Below are positions 1 to 10,858 of a DNA stretch of 64,000 nucleotides, piece after piece; the first letter of the stretch is position 1, and each line of letters starts with the position of its first letter. The position numbers were made by a program, and so were the translations under genes. Origin of the DNA: Deinandra increscens subsp. villosa (taxonomy: Eukaryota > Streptophyta > Magnoliopsida > Asterales > Asteraceae). Location: contig JBCNJP010000006.1 of assembly GCA_039602395.1 (NCBI GenBank), forward strand, positions 58,092,429 through 58,156,428, in the 5' to 3' direction. Below the pieces are notes generated by a model that had not been told where the DNA came from, did not search any database, and saw nothing but the letters and a program-made list of their open reading frames with translations.

Positions 1-3000
1 GATGCCAAAATCGGAACCAATGCCAGACCACCTCGTCCGTTGTCTGGCAAGGATTTCATGAGCTGGAAATATCGTTTCGTCAACTACATCAATTACCATG
101 ATGCCAAGATCATGCGTTCGGTCGAGGTGGGAGACTTTGTCCCATCAACTGCTGGCGCCCAGGGTCAGCCACCTATTCCTAAAGCTAAAACTGAATGGCT
201 TGATGAAGACTGGGAAAAGGTGGAAAGAGATAGAAAGGCACTAGCCGCTCTAACCATGGCCCTATCTCCTGAAGTTGCTGAAGCTTTTAAAGAATACACC
301 TCCGCTAAGACTCTTTGGGATGCTCTTGTGGCTGCTTACGAGGGAAATGATGATATGAAGGAATCTCAAAAAGAAAATTTAAGAGAACTGAATAATGAGT
401 TCAGCTACATCCCGGATGAGAATATTGAGACTCAGCTTCAACGCTTCATCAAGATAGTCACTGGAATGAAAGATGCTGGAGTCACATATACACAAGTGGA
501 GGTCAACAGAAAGCTGGTCAACTCACTGCCGCCAAATTGGGACAGCACCATTGAACTGATTGAAAAGACGGTGCAAATGTCCACATCACCCCTAAGTGAG
601 CTCATGTCTACCATTAGAGCTTACGAAGAGAAGAAACAGAAGAGGGCAAGAAAACTTGGCAACAGGGCATCAATGAATCAAATGAATCAAGCTTTCATCT
701 CTCAGCCTGCTGTCGCTCCAAATAATTCACCATCCACTCCACTGGGATTCATTGCACAAGCCACTGGGTCAAGTGCATCTGGAACATCAAATGTTGTCTC
801 TCTAGATGTTAATGCTTTAACTAAAGACCCCAGCTTTGCTCTTGGGGTAGGAATTATGAGTTGCTATCAGGCACTCGTAGCAGGCTCACTTCTTCCCACG
901 GATTTATCTCCTGATGATGTGAATCAAGTAAGCCCTGACGACCTGGAGCACATGGATATATCTTACCAAATGGGAATGTCAGCCCTGAGAGCTAGGCAGT
1001 TCATGGCAAAGACATGACAGAAGGACTGGAATGGTGGCAAAGGAATAAAGCTCAGTTTCAATAAAGCAAATCTAAGGTGCTACAATTGCAACGAGTATGG
1101 GCATTATGCAAGGGAATGCACCAAACCAAGGGTTGATAGAGAAAGGAAGATCGACAACAGAGGTGAAGGCATGAAGAAGGAGACTGGAAAGAATGACAAG
1201 GCACTGGTGGTTCAGCACATGCCAGGATATGACTGGACACCTCAGGTAGAAGACTTAAGTCTGTCACTCGATCATGTAGCCCTGTTAGCTGAAGAAGATG
1301 TACAGAAAGAAACTGCTGCAGCACTTCATCATGCATTCATGGCAGACATAACTCCAGGACCCTCAACCAGCAACTCTGAGGTATGTCTTAATCCTAAATG
1401 TCAAACTATACTTAATGAATCTCAAGAATGGCAACGTAAGTTTTCCAATGAAACATTAAATCATGAGCTATCTGATAAAGACTTGAGAGAATACAAAGGT
1501 AGAACTAAATCCTTAAATGAAAAACTAGAAGCTGCCAAAGTCGACATAAAAAACCTTCAAAGGGATTTGATTGACAAAACCACATATCTTAAAATTGCTA
1601 ATGAAGAGATTGTCACATTAAAATCTGAACTTGAACAACTTAAAGGTAAATTAGAAACATCACAAACCAAAGTTGAGCGCAATGATAAAATTGTGTCTGA
1701 AATGATGAAGGCTAGTTCTCTGTTTTATAACACAGATGCTCGAATTCGACATCTAAAAGCCAACTCTGGTTTGGGTCTCGGTACTGAGCCTAAAGATGAA
1801 AAATCCACTCATACAGTACCGATGCCATTGATGCATGAAATGATCTCAGATTATGAGTGTTCTAAGACCTCCTTAGAAGCCAAGGCTGAGATAGAAAAGA
1901 AACTGGCCGCCTGTTCCATTAAAATTTCTGCTCATGTTTCTAACCGTACTAATACTTTTACTTCTTGTGAAGATAAAGGTAACAATGAAGCAGGGATAGT
2001 AAATTTCAAGGAGTCCACTAAGAGTCCCATGAAGTCTGAAGTTTATTTTTGCTTTAAAAATTGTGATTTTGAGAAACCTGAAACTTTTGTTAAGTTTGAG
2101 TAAAAAGCTGCAGAGTCTGATGTGTGTGATAAACTTTCTGAATGTGGTGTGTTTAATGTTGGTAAATGGGATTTAAAACCTGTGAAACCCCTTAGAACTG
2201 TTAAAATTTTGAGAAGGGGTAAGGGACCGCATGTTGATGGTCCCAAACCCACAGGAAGTGTGAAAATTTCTGAGGATAACGTTAATTATCCCACTCCCAA
2301 TGTGCAGAAAGTACGGGACACAAAACCTTATGACTTTGTCCCGTACCCAGAAGTTAACTCTGCCTATGACCAGGTCCAGCCGATACAACGGGAGTATGTT
2401 CTGACCACAAAGCCCCATGGTAAAGCCCTTTGGATCCATAAAAACGCTTTAAAGCCAACTTGGATCTCCACTGGGCGTAACCAACAACAGGCTCCCGTGT
2501 ATCCAAAGAAACAATCCTTCCATGTGTGTGGCCGACCAGGACACATGGCAAGAAACTGTTTGCACCGTCCCTATGAGCCTTACTATCCGAAGAAGGTCCA
2601 ACAAAAGACTGTCCCATTGGGCCAAACACATGTTGGCCCAAAACCCAAGTTTGGACCTTCAAATTCCAAGGTGCAAAAGTCTACATCAACACCTTCACAC
2701 GCAAAGATACATGCTAGGCCAGCATCAAAGACTGTACCTTCAAACCAAGAGGTGCAACAGGGCAAACCACAGCCAAATGTCCCCAAATGGAGCCCAAAGT
2801 CCAAGTCACCTAAACATGAACCATCAATTGTGAAAAGTAAGGGGAATAAAAATGCTAAGAAACCTTCAAAGATTTTCACTAAACCTGCTAAGGTGTCCAA
2901 AGATGTTAAGCCTTCAAAATTTGTTTCTCATCCAAAGCAGGACACCTTTTTAAAATCACATGTTCACCCTCAACCTGTTTTCAAAAGATTTTCAGAAACA

Positions 3001-3291
3001 CCACTTTTCTCAAAACCTGAAGGAATCACACAATCAATCAATCAGAGGCACGATAATAGGTGGAATGTTCAAAAAGTTGTGAATTTGTCCTTCAAGCCCA
3101 CTGGGGTGTACAAAAAACACTCCATGTCTTTTCAAGAGGTTAAAAGTTCCAAAATAAACAAAAATAATCAACAGGGGCTTGGGAAGGAAAATCACCCCCG
3201 AGATGTCAACATAAAAGACATCCTCAGTCCAAACAAGGACAGACCAGTCTCACCCAGACCAATTAAGGCCTGGGTACCGAAATCTAACTGA
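1..3291 (+). pseudogene. gag: Copia-1 gag polyprotein (5'-partial, two internal stops)
   Basis: One reading frame is open from base 1 to 3291 except for stops at 1015-1017 (TGA) and 2101-2103 (TAA). The first 325 residues are the copia gag core (W-x-Y and LWDAL motifs, then a charged helix). A CCHC zinc knuckle (CYNCNEYGHYAREC) follows at about 1078-1119. A coiled-coil stretch rich in K, E and L covers about 1380-1720. A second knuckle at about 2520-2562 reads FHVCGRPGHMARNC, so its first Cys is Phe. A basic, proline- and lysine-rich tail ends at the stop 3289-3291. The product would form the virus-like particle and bind element RNA. The same coiled-coil and knuckle architecture recurs in Copia-2 (55408-57447), which supports the family assignment. 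Pol starts in another frame 13 bases downstream. Confidence 0.85.
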
Positions 3292-3307
3292 TCTCCTTTG
3301 AATGCAG
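3284..3307 (+). promoter_or_regulatory. Possible 3' splice site between gag and pol
   Basis: The gag stop codon is embedded in CTAAC-TGA, followed by a pyrimidine-rich stretch and TGCAG directly before the protease codons GAA CAG. CTAAC fits the plant branch-point consensus and sits about 20 bases from the AG. Copia-2 has the same arrangement at 57440-57464 although the spacer differs by one base. I infer an acceptor for a spliced pol RNA; a frameshift or leaky stop is the alternative. No donor was identified. Confidence 0.4.
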
Positions 3308-6142
3308 GAACAGCCAAGGAGGACTGTCAGCAACCTATGGTACGTTGACAGTGGTTGTTCCAGGCATATGACGGGCGACATATCCCTACTACAAGACTTG
3401 GAAAAATTTGATGGAGGTTATGTGTCGTTCGCCGGAGGAGTTGGTGGATATATCAGTCAGAAAGGCACAGTTCGCAACGGTTGTCTCAGCTTCCACGATG
3501 TCAATTATGTGGAGCAGTTAAAACACAGTTTGTTAAGTGTTTCACAGATATGTGATCGAGAGTATCCAGTCCTATTCAACAATAAAGAGTGTCTCATTCT
3601 TAAACCTGGATACTCCATCCCCGATGATTGGGTGTTAATGAGAACACCCAGATATGGTAACTCCTATGTGCTGAACATGCAGAAACCCCCCACATCTGAG
3701 GTGGCTTGTCTCCTTTCTAAAACAGCTGAGAACCATGCTCAGCTGTGGCACCGAAGATTGGGGCACATGAATCTGAAGAACCTGAATCGACTTGCCAGAG
3801 GAGGACTTGTTAAAGATCTGCCGATCAAAGAATTTGTTCTTAAGGAGAAATGTGTGGCTTGTGCTAAGGGGAAGCAGCACAAACGGCCACATAAACCGAA
3901 GGTCTTCAACAGAATCTCGTCTCCACTGGAGTTGCTTCACATGGACCTATTCGGTCCCGTCAGTATGTTAAGTCTTAACCGATGTGCATTTTGTTTAGTT
4001 ATTACTGATGATTTTTCCCGTTTCACTTGGGTGTTTTTCTTGTCCAAGAAAAGTGATGTTGCAGGTATACTGATCGCCTTCATCAAGCTCATCGAAAATA
4101 AATTAAAGCTGCAAGTGAAGGCCATCAGGAGTGATAATGGGTCGGAGTTTAAGAACCACACAATTGACAATTTCTGTGCCGACAAGGGAATTGAGCATCA
4201 ATTCAGTGCTCCCTACACCCCCAGCAGAATGGCATCGCAGAACGAAGGAACAGGACCCTGATTGAAGCTGCTCGCACTATGTTGTGTGATTCAAAGCTAC
4301 CAACCATGTTTTGGTCAGAAGCAGTCAACACTGCATGCTATGTCCAGAATCGGGTGCTCATCAACAAGCGGCAGCAGAAAACTCCATATGAGCTGATTTA
4401 CAATGATAAGCCCAGAATTGGACACCTTCGGGCCCTTGGGTGTCTATGCACAGTTTTAGTAAACACTGACGTTCCCAAGTTTGCTGCTAAGTCTGATGAA
4501 TGTTATTTTGTAGGTTACTCTGCCAGCTCCGCTTACAGGGTTTTCAACAAAACAACCGGCATTGTGATGGATTCTACAAATGTGGATTGGCTCGAAGAAA
4601 ATCCATCTGATGGTGGAGTGGGTCCTCCTCAAGCTTTTGATTATAATCAATTCTTCCGTCTTTTGGGTTTGGAACCTGTTATAGCTGAAGAACTTTATGA
4701 AGATACAGTTTCAGGACCGCCATTATCACACTCCATTACCAAGGCTCCTGTCATTGCTCCTGAAACAGATACCACACCAGTACAGGAGACTGTTGATCCT
4801 GTGAATAACCAAACACAGGAATCTGATGCAGATGATGCAGCTGAAACAACTGATGAACCCGTTCTTTCAAATTTACCTCCTGAAATTCCCGTTCAGGCCG
4901 TTGCGGAGACCAGAATTCATAAATACCACCCATTGGACAACATCATTGGTCCATTAGCATCCGGGGTGGTAACAAGAAGCCAGTCAGGAGACATCAATCA
5001 CTGTATGTACTCCTGTTTCATCTCACAGATTGAGCCCCCCAACATTACCATGGCATTGACAGATCCTAGTTGGGTGGAGGCCATGCATGAAGAACTAAAT
5101 CAGTTCTCCCGGCTTCAAGTTTGGAGGTTAGTAGAAAGGCCCGCTGACAAAAAGGTCATCACTACTCGGTGGCTTTATAAGAATAAAAAGGATGATAACG
5201 TCATCATTGTCAGAAACAAGGCCAGGTTGGTGGTTCAGGGCCACAAACAAATTCAAGGAGTGGATTATGATGAAGGGTATGCACCGGTTGCCCGATTAGA
5301 GGCAATAAGGGTCTTCTTAGCCTATGCATCCTACATGAACTTCACGGTCTACCAGTTGGACGTGAAAACAGCCTTTTTATATGCTGAAATGGATGAAGAG
5401 GTGTATGTCACTCAACCTCCTGGCTTCATTGATGAGGAACACCCATATCATGTGTTCAAGCTAGACAAGGCCTTGTATGGCCTACATCAGGCCCCTAGGT
5501 CTTGGTACAAGACTCTGACTGATCATCTTCTAGCACACGGGTACATAAGAGGCATAGTGGATCAGACACTTTTCAGAAAGGAAGTTGGGAATGACATAAT
5601 CATGGTGCAAGTATATGTTGATGACATCATTTTCAGTTCTACCAATGAAGACTTGTGCAAAGAGTTTTGGAAGACAACAGATGTATCTGAAGATGGAAAG
5701 CAGATAATTGCCAAGATTCAAGTTACTGAGGTGATTTTAACTGAAGAGAATTTCAGACAGGCACTCAGACTTAAAGATGTAGCTGCTGATCCCACTGTTC
5801 TTGATAAAGAAATGGTGTCTCAGTGCCTGAAGGAAATGTGTTACCTCACAATATCTCCTCCCACCATGAAGGCTCTCATACCACCATATTGGAGAATGTT
5901 GGCACATTACCTGCAAAAATGTGTCATTGCCAAAAAGAGCTCTACAGATCAGTTGAACCAAGTGCACACCCATGCAATGGTGTCACTGGTCAGAGGTGTT
6001 AGGTTCAACTGGTCCAGAATGATATTTGAAGATGTAAAGGCTGTTGTGTCCAGAGATAAAAAGTTTGCAGCTGTTCCAAGATTCATCCAGTTAGTTCTGG
6101 ATTCAAGATATCCAGCACTGAGGAAGACAAATGACACACATG
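3302..6142 (+). pseudogene. pol: Copia-1 pol (protease-integrase-RT) fused to env-like ORF
   Basis: The aspartic protease motif is WYVDSGCSRHMTG near 3340. The GAG-pre-integrase zinc region follows (H-x4-H in LWHRRLGHMN, then CVACAKGK). The integrase core has LHMDLFGP and IRSDNGSEF. A one-base gain in a run of five C (4218-4222) shifts the frame just before the third catalytic region, so pol continues in another frame from 4222. The RT has KARLVVQGHKQ, YQLDVKTAFLYAE and the catalytic VYVDDIIFSS near 5610. RT stops abruptly after residues NEDLCKEF at about 5668. The rest of RT and all of RNase H are missing, and the frame runs on into sequence typical of the Sirevirus env-like ORF (TEENFRQALRLKD, IPPYWRMLAHYL, RFNWSRMIFEDV). 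The ORF is then cut by the solo LTR after 6142. Confidence 0.85.
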
Positions 6143-7947
6143 TGATAACGGGTGTCGTGACCGCTATACAAATAATCCTAACTAACCTATAGACAGGGTA
6201 AGTCGGGTATCAATCCAGGGGAGTTGGTGGTTATTAGCGACTCTAATTATCTAACCTAAATTACTGTCACTAACTTAGATTAACTAAACTAACCTAAATA
6301 CTGAAAATATAAAAAGTTGCCTCTTGGCTGTTGAAATTGATTTATATTAATTCTAAGAAAACTAACTTTAACTCGATTGAGAAAACAGTAAATTAAAACG
6401 TGACAACCTCAGGATCCCGGTTAGCTAATTCCTAATCCAATTCAGTTAATCAATTCAACCCAATCCAACCTAACATTCAGATTACGTATGAGCTAAGTAT
6501 AGTCCTAGAGCTATGCTTTGAAAGGTAGTCCGGGAGCGGGGGGCACATATGCAACCAAAACGCAAGATAAATAGATTAAATTGAACATCCATATGAATCA
6601 AACATTGTCACTATGTTTATAGAGTCAGAAAATAGACAAAGAATAACTGAAAACGATAAAGAAAACGCTAACCGTTCACCGTCGCTAATCACCGGGTCTT
6701 AGCCAAACATCACAAACATCACAGAATTGTTTAGAATTGAGAAAAACAATGAAAAACTAACCAAGATTCGTTCCCAGGTGGCTCTGGCTGAAAAAACGAA
6801 GTTAGAAAACCTAAAAACGAAGTTAGAATGTTTAAATACGAGCCCCGATCGCAAAACTCGGTTTTTAGCCGACTCTGATCCCCCGCGTGTCGCGAGGGAT
6901 TTCTTCACATTTTGCCGCGACACGATCCGCATATTGCCGTGAATTTAATTTCCAATTTGCTTCGTTTATAGTGCCGGGGTTGGGTTCTATAGAAAACCAA
7001 TATTTTATAAAAAACCAAAAAACCAAGGAAAAAAATTATTTTTTTTTAAACTTTTTTTATATGTTTCTTTCATGATTTTAAGAATATTGGAAAAAGAAAA
7101 AACTTTAAAAACGTTTTCGAGTTTTTTTTAAAAATAAAATAAAATTCGAATTTTAGCTTGAAATTAATATTGCACTATGCAACAATAATATAAAATTGGT
7201 TTATGAATGTCAATTCTTTGTTTTTTACATTATTCGCATAAACCACATTCATATTTAAGTTAAGTCTCTTGTTTTTAAGTAGTTTTAATTATAATGCATT
7301 ATGCAATACTATTGGTACTATTGCATGATGCAATAATAAAAAATCACTAAACTTTTTATTTTTTAAATTTTTTTTCCCATAAATAAAGCTAATAAAATTA
7401 TAGAATTTTTGGTGAAATTATTTTTAAAAAATATTAATATATGAAGAAGTTATAGAGAAAAAAAGGTTGGTTTTTTGGTTTTCTGGATAATTATTGGTTT
7501 TCTATAGATCTTTCCCCTATAGTGCCGTTCACATTGATGTATAATTATTCAGCCCCAACTCACGTGCACCTCAATTCTATTTAGTTAAATCCCACGTGAG
7601 TCCCCTTATTGCAATTCTTTTCTTTGCTCCCACGTACAAACCATCATCTCCCACTTTTTTATATATCCTGTACGCATGAAACACACATATAACTCATATG
7701 ACATTTGAACTTTTTCTTTTATTTTCATTCTAAAATAATTAGAATATAATATTTATATATAAATAATTAAAAAACTCGACTTGTAAAACATTACGATATG
7801 AGTTAAAAGTAATTGTATCGTTTTAGCTCAGTTACATCATAACACGCTAATTATTAAAACTAGAACTAAAAGATATATTCTAGACTCAACTCGATGTGTT
7901 TAGGGGTGATTAATATATAATAAAATGGACTTTTAAGCGACTCATCA
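6143..7947 (-). mobile_element. Solo LTR, probably Athila-type, inserted in Copia-1
   Basis: The insert begins TGATAACGGG and ends CGACTCATCA, so it has TG...CA ends and short TGAT/ATCA inverted termini. It is flanked by the exact 5-bp duplication ACATG (6138-6142 and 7948-7952). The 1805-bp length is close to the other Athila LTRs here (about 1.9 kb). The region after 6190 contains the complement of the ATACCCG-like tail seen near the 3' ends of Athila LTRs, so I read it as reverse-oriented. It has no long ORF and is AT-rich; small ORFs inside are chance. The env-like frame on either side matches once one ACATG copy is discounted. Confidence 0.8.
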
Positions 7948-9699
7948 ACATGATACCAAGCCAATGGGCATTGAGGTTTTTCCAATGATAAATCCAAAGA
8001 AGAAATTTTCTGATAAGATGCCGTTTGGTGATAAGTTTGGAGAATTTGGAGAAATAGTGAGAGAGGAAGTTCCAGTGAACAGAAATGCCTCTGTTGAAGA
8101 AGAACATAGTCGACCTCCTCCTCCGAAGAAAGTTGTTGACCTTCCCGATGACTCTGACTGGGAAGATTTTGACTTAGAAGATGTGCGGATTGGTGCACTG
8201 AATTTTGAAGGTGAAGATAGTATCAATTATGACACGTATCTTGATGACATCACTCTAGAGGAAGTTGAGACTGAAACTGCTGAGACGCCATTGATTAGAA
8301 AACGGAAAGCCACAGAGGATCCTCCCCTCGGTGCTTCTGTTCTTGAAGAAATGACTGAGACTGAGTCGATTGCTACAAAACACCTTGTGGAAGGCCCAAG
8401 TGACCCAAGAAAAGGAGATTGGACCCTCGTGTACCACCAGTCACAAGTTCAAGAGCTGGTCAATCATCCACTCAACCCACAACCCAAGAAAAGGGGAAAG
8501 CAGTAGAAACCCCTAAATTCAGACTGGAAAAGGAACTTAGAGAAGAAATAAAAGTTCTGAAAGCCCAGAATACAGTCCAAAGTGAGGTAATTGAAGATCT
8601 GATTGATATTCAGAAAATTCATAACACTGAGTTGGAGAATCAAAAGAAGATAAACCGAGAGTTTGCAAGACAATTCAGAGATCTCCATAAGCGAATCAAG
8701 CAGCTTAGCTCAGATAAATCAAGCAGATCCAAATCTGGTCAAGGTGATAAGGGAGATCCAGGTAACACAGAAGGAAGTTCAGGTGCAGGTGATTCCTCAT
8801 AATCACCAGTATTTGACTTTGAAGCTGATATCCCTGAGGAAACTCAGAATGTATTACCCGAAGCTTCCACTGAAGATAAAGATACTCGGGATAGAGATTA
8901 TATGACAGTACCAGCTTCTGAATTTGACGGAGGTTGGGAGGCTCAGACATTTGCCTATCCTCCTGAAAGGTATCTAATCCAGTTGGGAGAGCATTTTCAT
9001 GATAAGCAAGGAATTAATGCAGATATTAAAGCCTGGATGTTTGATGGAGAGAAGAATATGTTCGTAGTAAGAAGAAAGGGTCAGTATCCATTGGAATACT
9101 ACAAGAGCTGGACCCAGTTTTACTCCTGGACGAATGTAGATCTCACAATGTTGTACCATGCACCGTTTTCAAATCCTTCAAACAATGAGCAAGCCAAGTA
9201 CTTCTACAAGAAACTGGAAAATGCTGTGCGAAGCAAGTTCAAGAGGTTTGAAGATTTTCCTCACAAGAAATCGTATGTGAAGAAGTACAGGAGTGTCTTC
9301 AAATGGGATGGAAAGAAGAGTATCCCAGGAAAGGAAAGTGTAAAAGCCAAGAAGTTCACAAATGTTATGTATCCACCTACAGACAAGACAAAAACAATAC
9401 CTCTGCCGATGAGACATCCTGAAGATTGCTTGCATGATTTTCAAACATGGGCTTATAGTGATTATTCTGGTGAAGCCAAAATTCTCTGCAAATCAAAGAC
9501 AATCAATGTCATGGAAGTTCATGATTTGATGAGGTTTCACAAGAAGGATATAATGATACCAGCAAAGCATCAGATTGAGAGTAATCAAGACACTGAAGAA
9601 TATGCAAAGTGTTATACTCGGGCCGTAGCTGAGATCGTGACAAAAGAGCTGTGGTATGATCCAGCAACAGTAAATCTGTCAAAGAAGTTCAGGATGTGA
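7948..9699 (+). pseudogene. Copia-1 env-like ORF, distal part
   Basis: This continues the ORF interrupted by the solo LTR: the codons ending at 6141 and starting at 7949 are in one frame. It encodes an acidic segment (VDLPDDSDWEDFDLEDVRIG) and a KRK-type basic patch. After a frameshift between about 8405 and 8425 comes a predicted coiled coil (about 8530-8710), then a TAA at 8800-8802, and finally 265 residues (8902-9699) ending KKFRM. The distal part is rich in Trp, Tyr and Lys (FDGGWEAQTFAYPPERYLIQ). The function of these proteins is unknown. They are called env-like from position and occasional membrane segments, but I see no clear signal peptide or membrane helix here. It ends 22 bases before the polypurine tract. 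Confidence 0.7.
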
Positions 9700-9721
9700 A
9701 GTCTGACTAATGCTAAAGCCT

Positions 9722-10184
9722 AGGGGAAGATTGTAGAGTCCGGGCTTTTAAGGCTTTGGCATTAGTTCGTTAGCTAATAGTTTGGGCTAGTATTTTGTTA
9801 GTGGGCTTGTTAAATGTAAATGTGGGCTAGTGATAGTGGTAGGTCAAATCGGTTTTGGATGGGTTTTAGGTTTCGAATTTTGTAAAGAGATTGACTTGTT
9901 TACCAAGTCAATCTCTCCTATATATATACCCTCCTATAATCGATTTAGGGTTGTTGGTGCTAGCTGGTTGCGAGTTCTTAAAGGTGTAACCGAAACCTTT
10001 CTAGGTTCGGACTTGGTGTTAATCGAAGTGATCTTTCACGTTTACAATCGGTTTGTGTTTTCTTGTTTCTTACACTTTTCGATTATTGCATATATTGTTT
10101 ATTCTTGAATCACCTAGCTAAAACCGGATTCCGCACGGTTTTACTAGTCTTTGATATCGCGTGAGGGTTAGATTGATCCTTACA
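9722..10184 (+). repeat. Copia-1 polypurine tract and 3' LTR
   Basis: The purine tract AGGGGAAGAT (9722-9731) abuts an LTR that starts TGTAGAGTCCGG at 9732 and ends GATCCTTACA at 10184 (453 bp). A TATATATA box lies near 9920. The distal part resembles the Copia-2 LTR (ACCGGATTCCGCACGGT, then GATATCGCGT, near its end), which shows the two elements are related families. Confidence 0.85.
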
Positions 10185-10572
10185 AGCTTTGGTGGCTTCC
10201 TTGTTGGCCTGGGTGATCTTCGCTGATGCGGAGCATCTTATACATAAAATAAATAAATAAAATCCCTTCATTTAATTGGTTTTTAATTAAGATTTATTAA
10301 GTTTTGGTGCTTAAATGTTTATATTCGAATTTTAGATGATTTGGTGGAACTTTGGTTTTAATTTGATAAATATATAAACTTTCACATTTAAATTGGGTTT
10401 TTAATTGAGATTATTAAAATGTGATAATTATTGATGTGTTTAAATGCGATTTTTAGGTGGCTAGCGTGTTTGTGATGAAAATAGAAGATGAATGAAAAAA
10501 ACGGGAGCGGAAACGGAGCTCGGAAGCAAAAGTTATTAAAGAAAAAGAAAAAAAAATAAAGAAGATCAAGTA

Positions 10573-10635
10573 GCAGCCCAGTCCAGTTTAGGCCCAAGTC
10601 CCATTCGCAGCCCAGTCCAGTTTAGGCCCAAGTCC
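10573..10635 (+). repeat. 29-bp direct repeat in LTR U3, two copies
   Basis: The 29-base unit, beginning GCAGCCCAGTCCAGTTTAGG, occurs at 10573-10601 and again at 10607-10635, separated by five bases. The copies are identical by eye. It lies about 220 bp upstream of the TATA box, where promoter repeats are common in LTRs. Confidence 0.85.
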
Positions 10636-10680
10636 ACAGCAATAGCCCAGGCACCCCAGCAGCAAAAAGAAGAAATCTGC

Positions 10681-10745
10681 TGGTGGCAGGGATCGAACCC
10701 CTGACCTCTAGCTTATCCAGCGAAGTACTAGCCACCAGACCAGAT
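10681..10745 (-). other. tRNA-like sequence inside Athila-A LTR
   Basis: On the minus strand the segment has GGTGGC near its 5' side and GCCACCA at its 3' side, which can pair as an acceptor stem with a terminal CCA. A T-arm-like GGGGTTCGATCCC contains a good RNA polymerase III B box. The middle is too short for normal D and anticodon arms, so it is not a functional tRNA. A tRNA-derived SINE remnant or a chance match are both possible. Confidence 0.35.
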
Positions 10746-10851
10746 CCATATGTTGGTTTAAATCCTGTTCTGTATGCTTTTATATGCTCGGCGGCCAGGC
10801 CCAGTTTTATCAATTGGCGACCTGATCATTTCCGGACCCTATTTTTTTCAC

Positions 10852-10858
10852 TATAAAA
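10852..10858 (+). promoter_or_regulatory. TATA box of Athila-A LTR
   Basis: TATAAAA follows a GC-rich stretch and precedes an R/U5-like region with CCAGAAAAACCCTAAAAAC. The position in the LTR fits an RNA polymerase II start for genomic RNA. Confidence 0.6.

Larger units (their letters stand above)
1..10184 (+). mobile_element. Copia-1: Sirevirus-like Ty1-copia element, 5' end outside window
   Basis: Domain order is gag with coiled coil and two zinc knuckles, protease, integrase, reverse transcriptase, then a long env-like ORF and a 3' LTR. This order, with an extra ORF after pol, is known for the Sirevirus (Maximus/SIRE) lineage of Ty1-copia. The 5' LTR and the start of gag lie before base 1. 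The element is dead: it has several in-frame stops, a frameshift in the integrase, a deletion that removes the rest of RT and all of RNase H, and a solo-LTR insertion at 6143-7947. The 3' boundary is seen directly as a polypurine tract and an LTR ending in TTACA at 10184. Its target-site duplication cannot be checked because the left end is missing. Confidence 0.88.

Noticed and set aside
6699..7075. Small ORFs on both strands
   Set aside because: They lie within the AT-rich solo LTR, overlap each other and have no recognisable domain.
8902..9699. Host protein gene of 265 residues
   Set aside because: It is in frame with the env-like ORF upstream and ends 22 bases before the copia polypurine tract and LTR.
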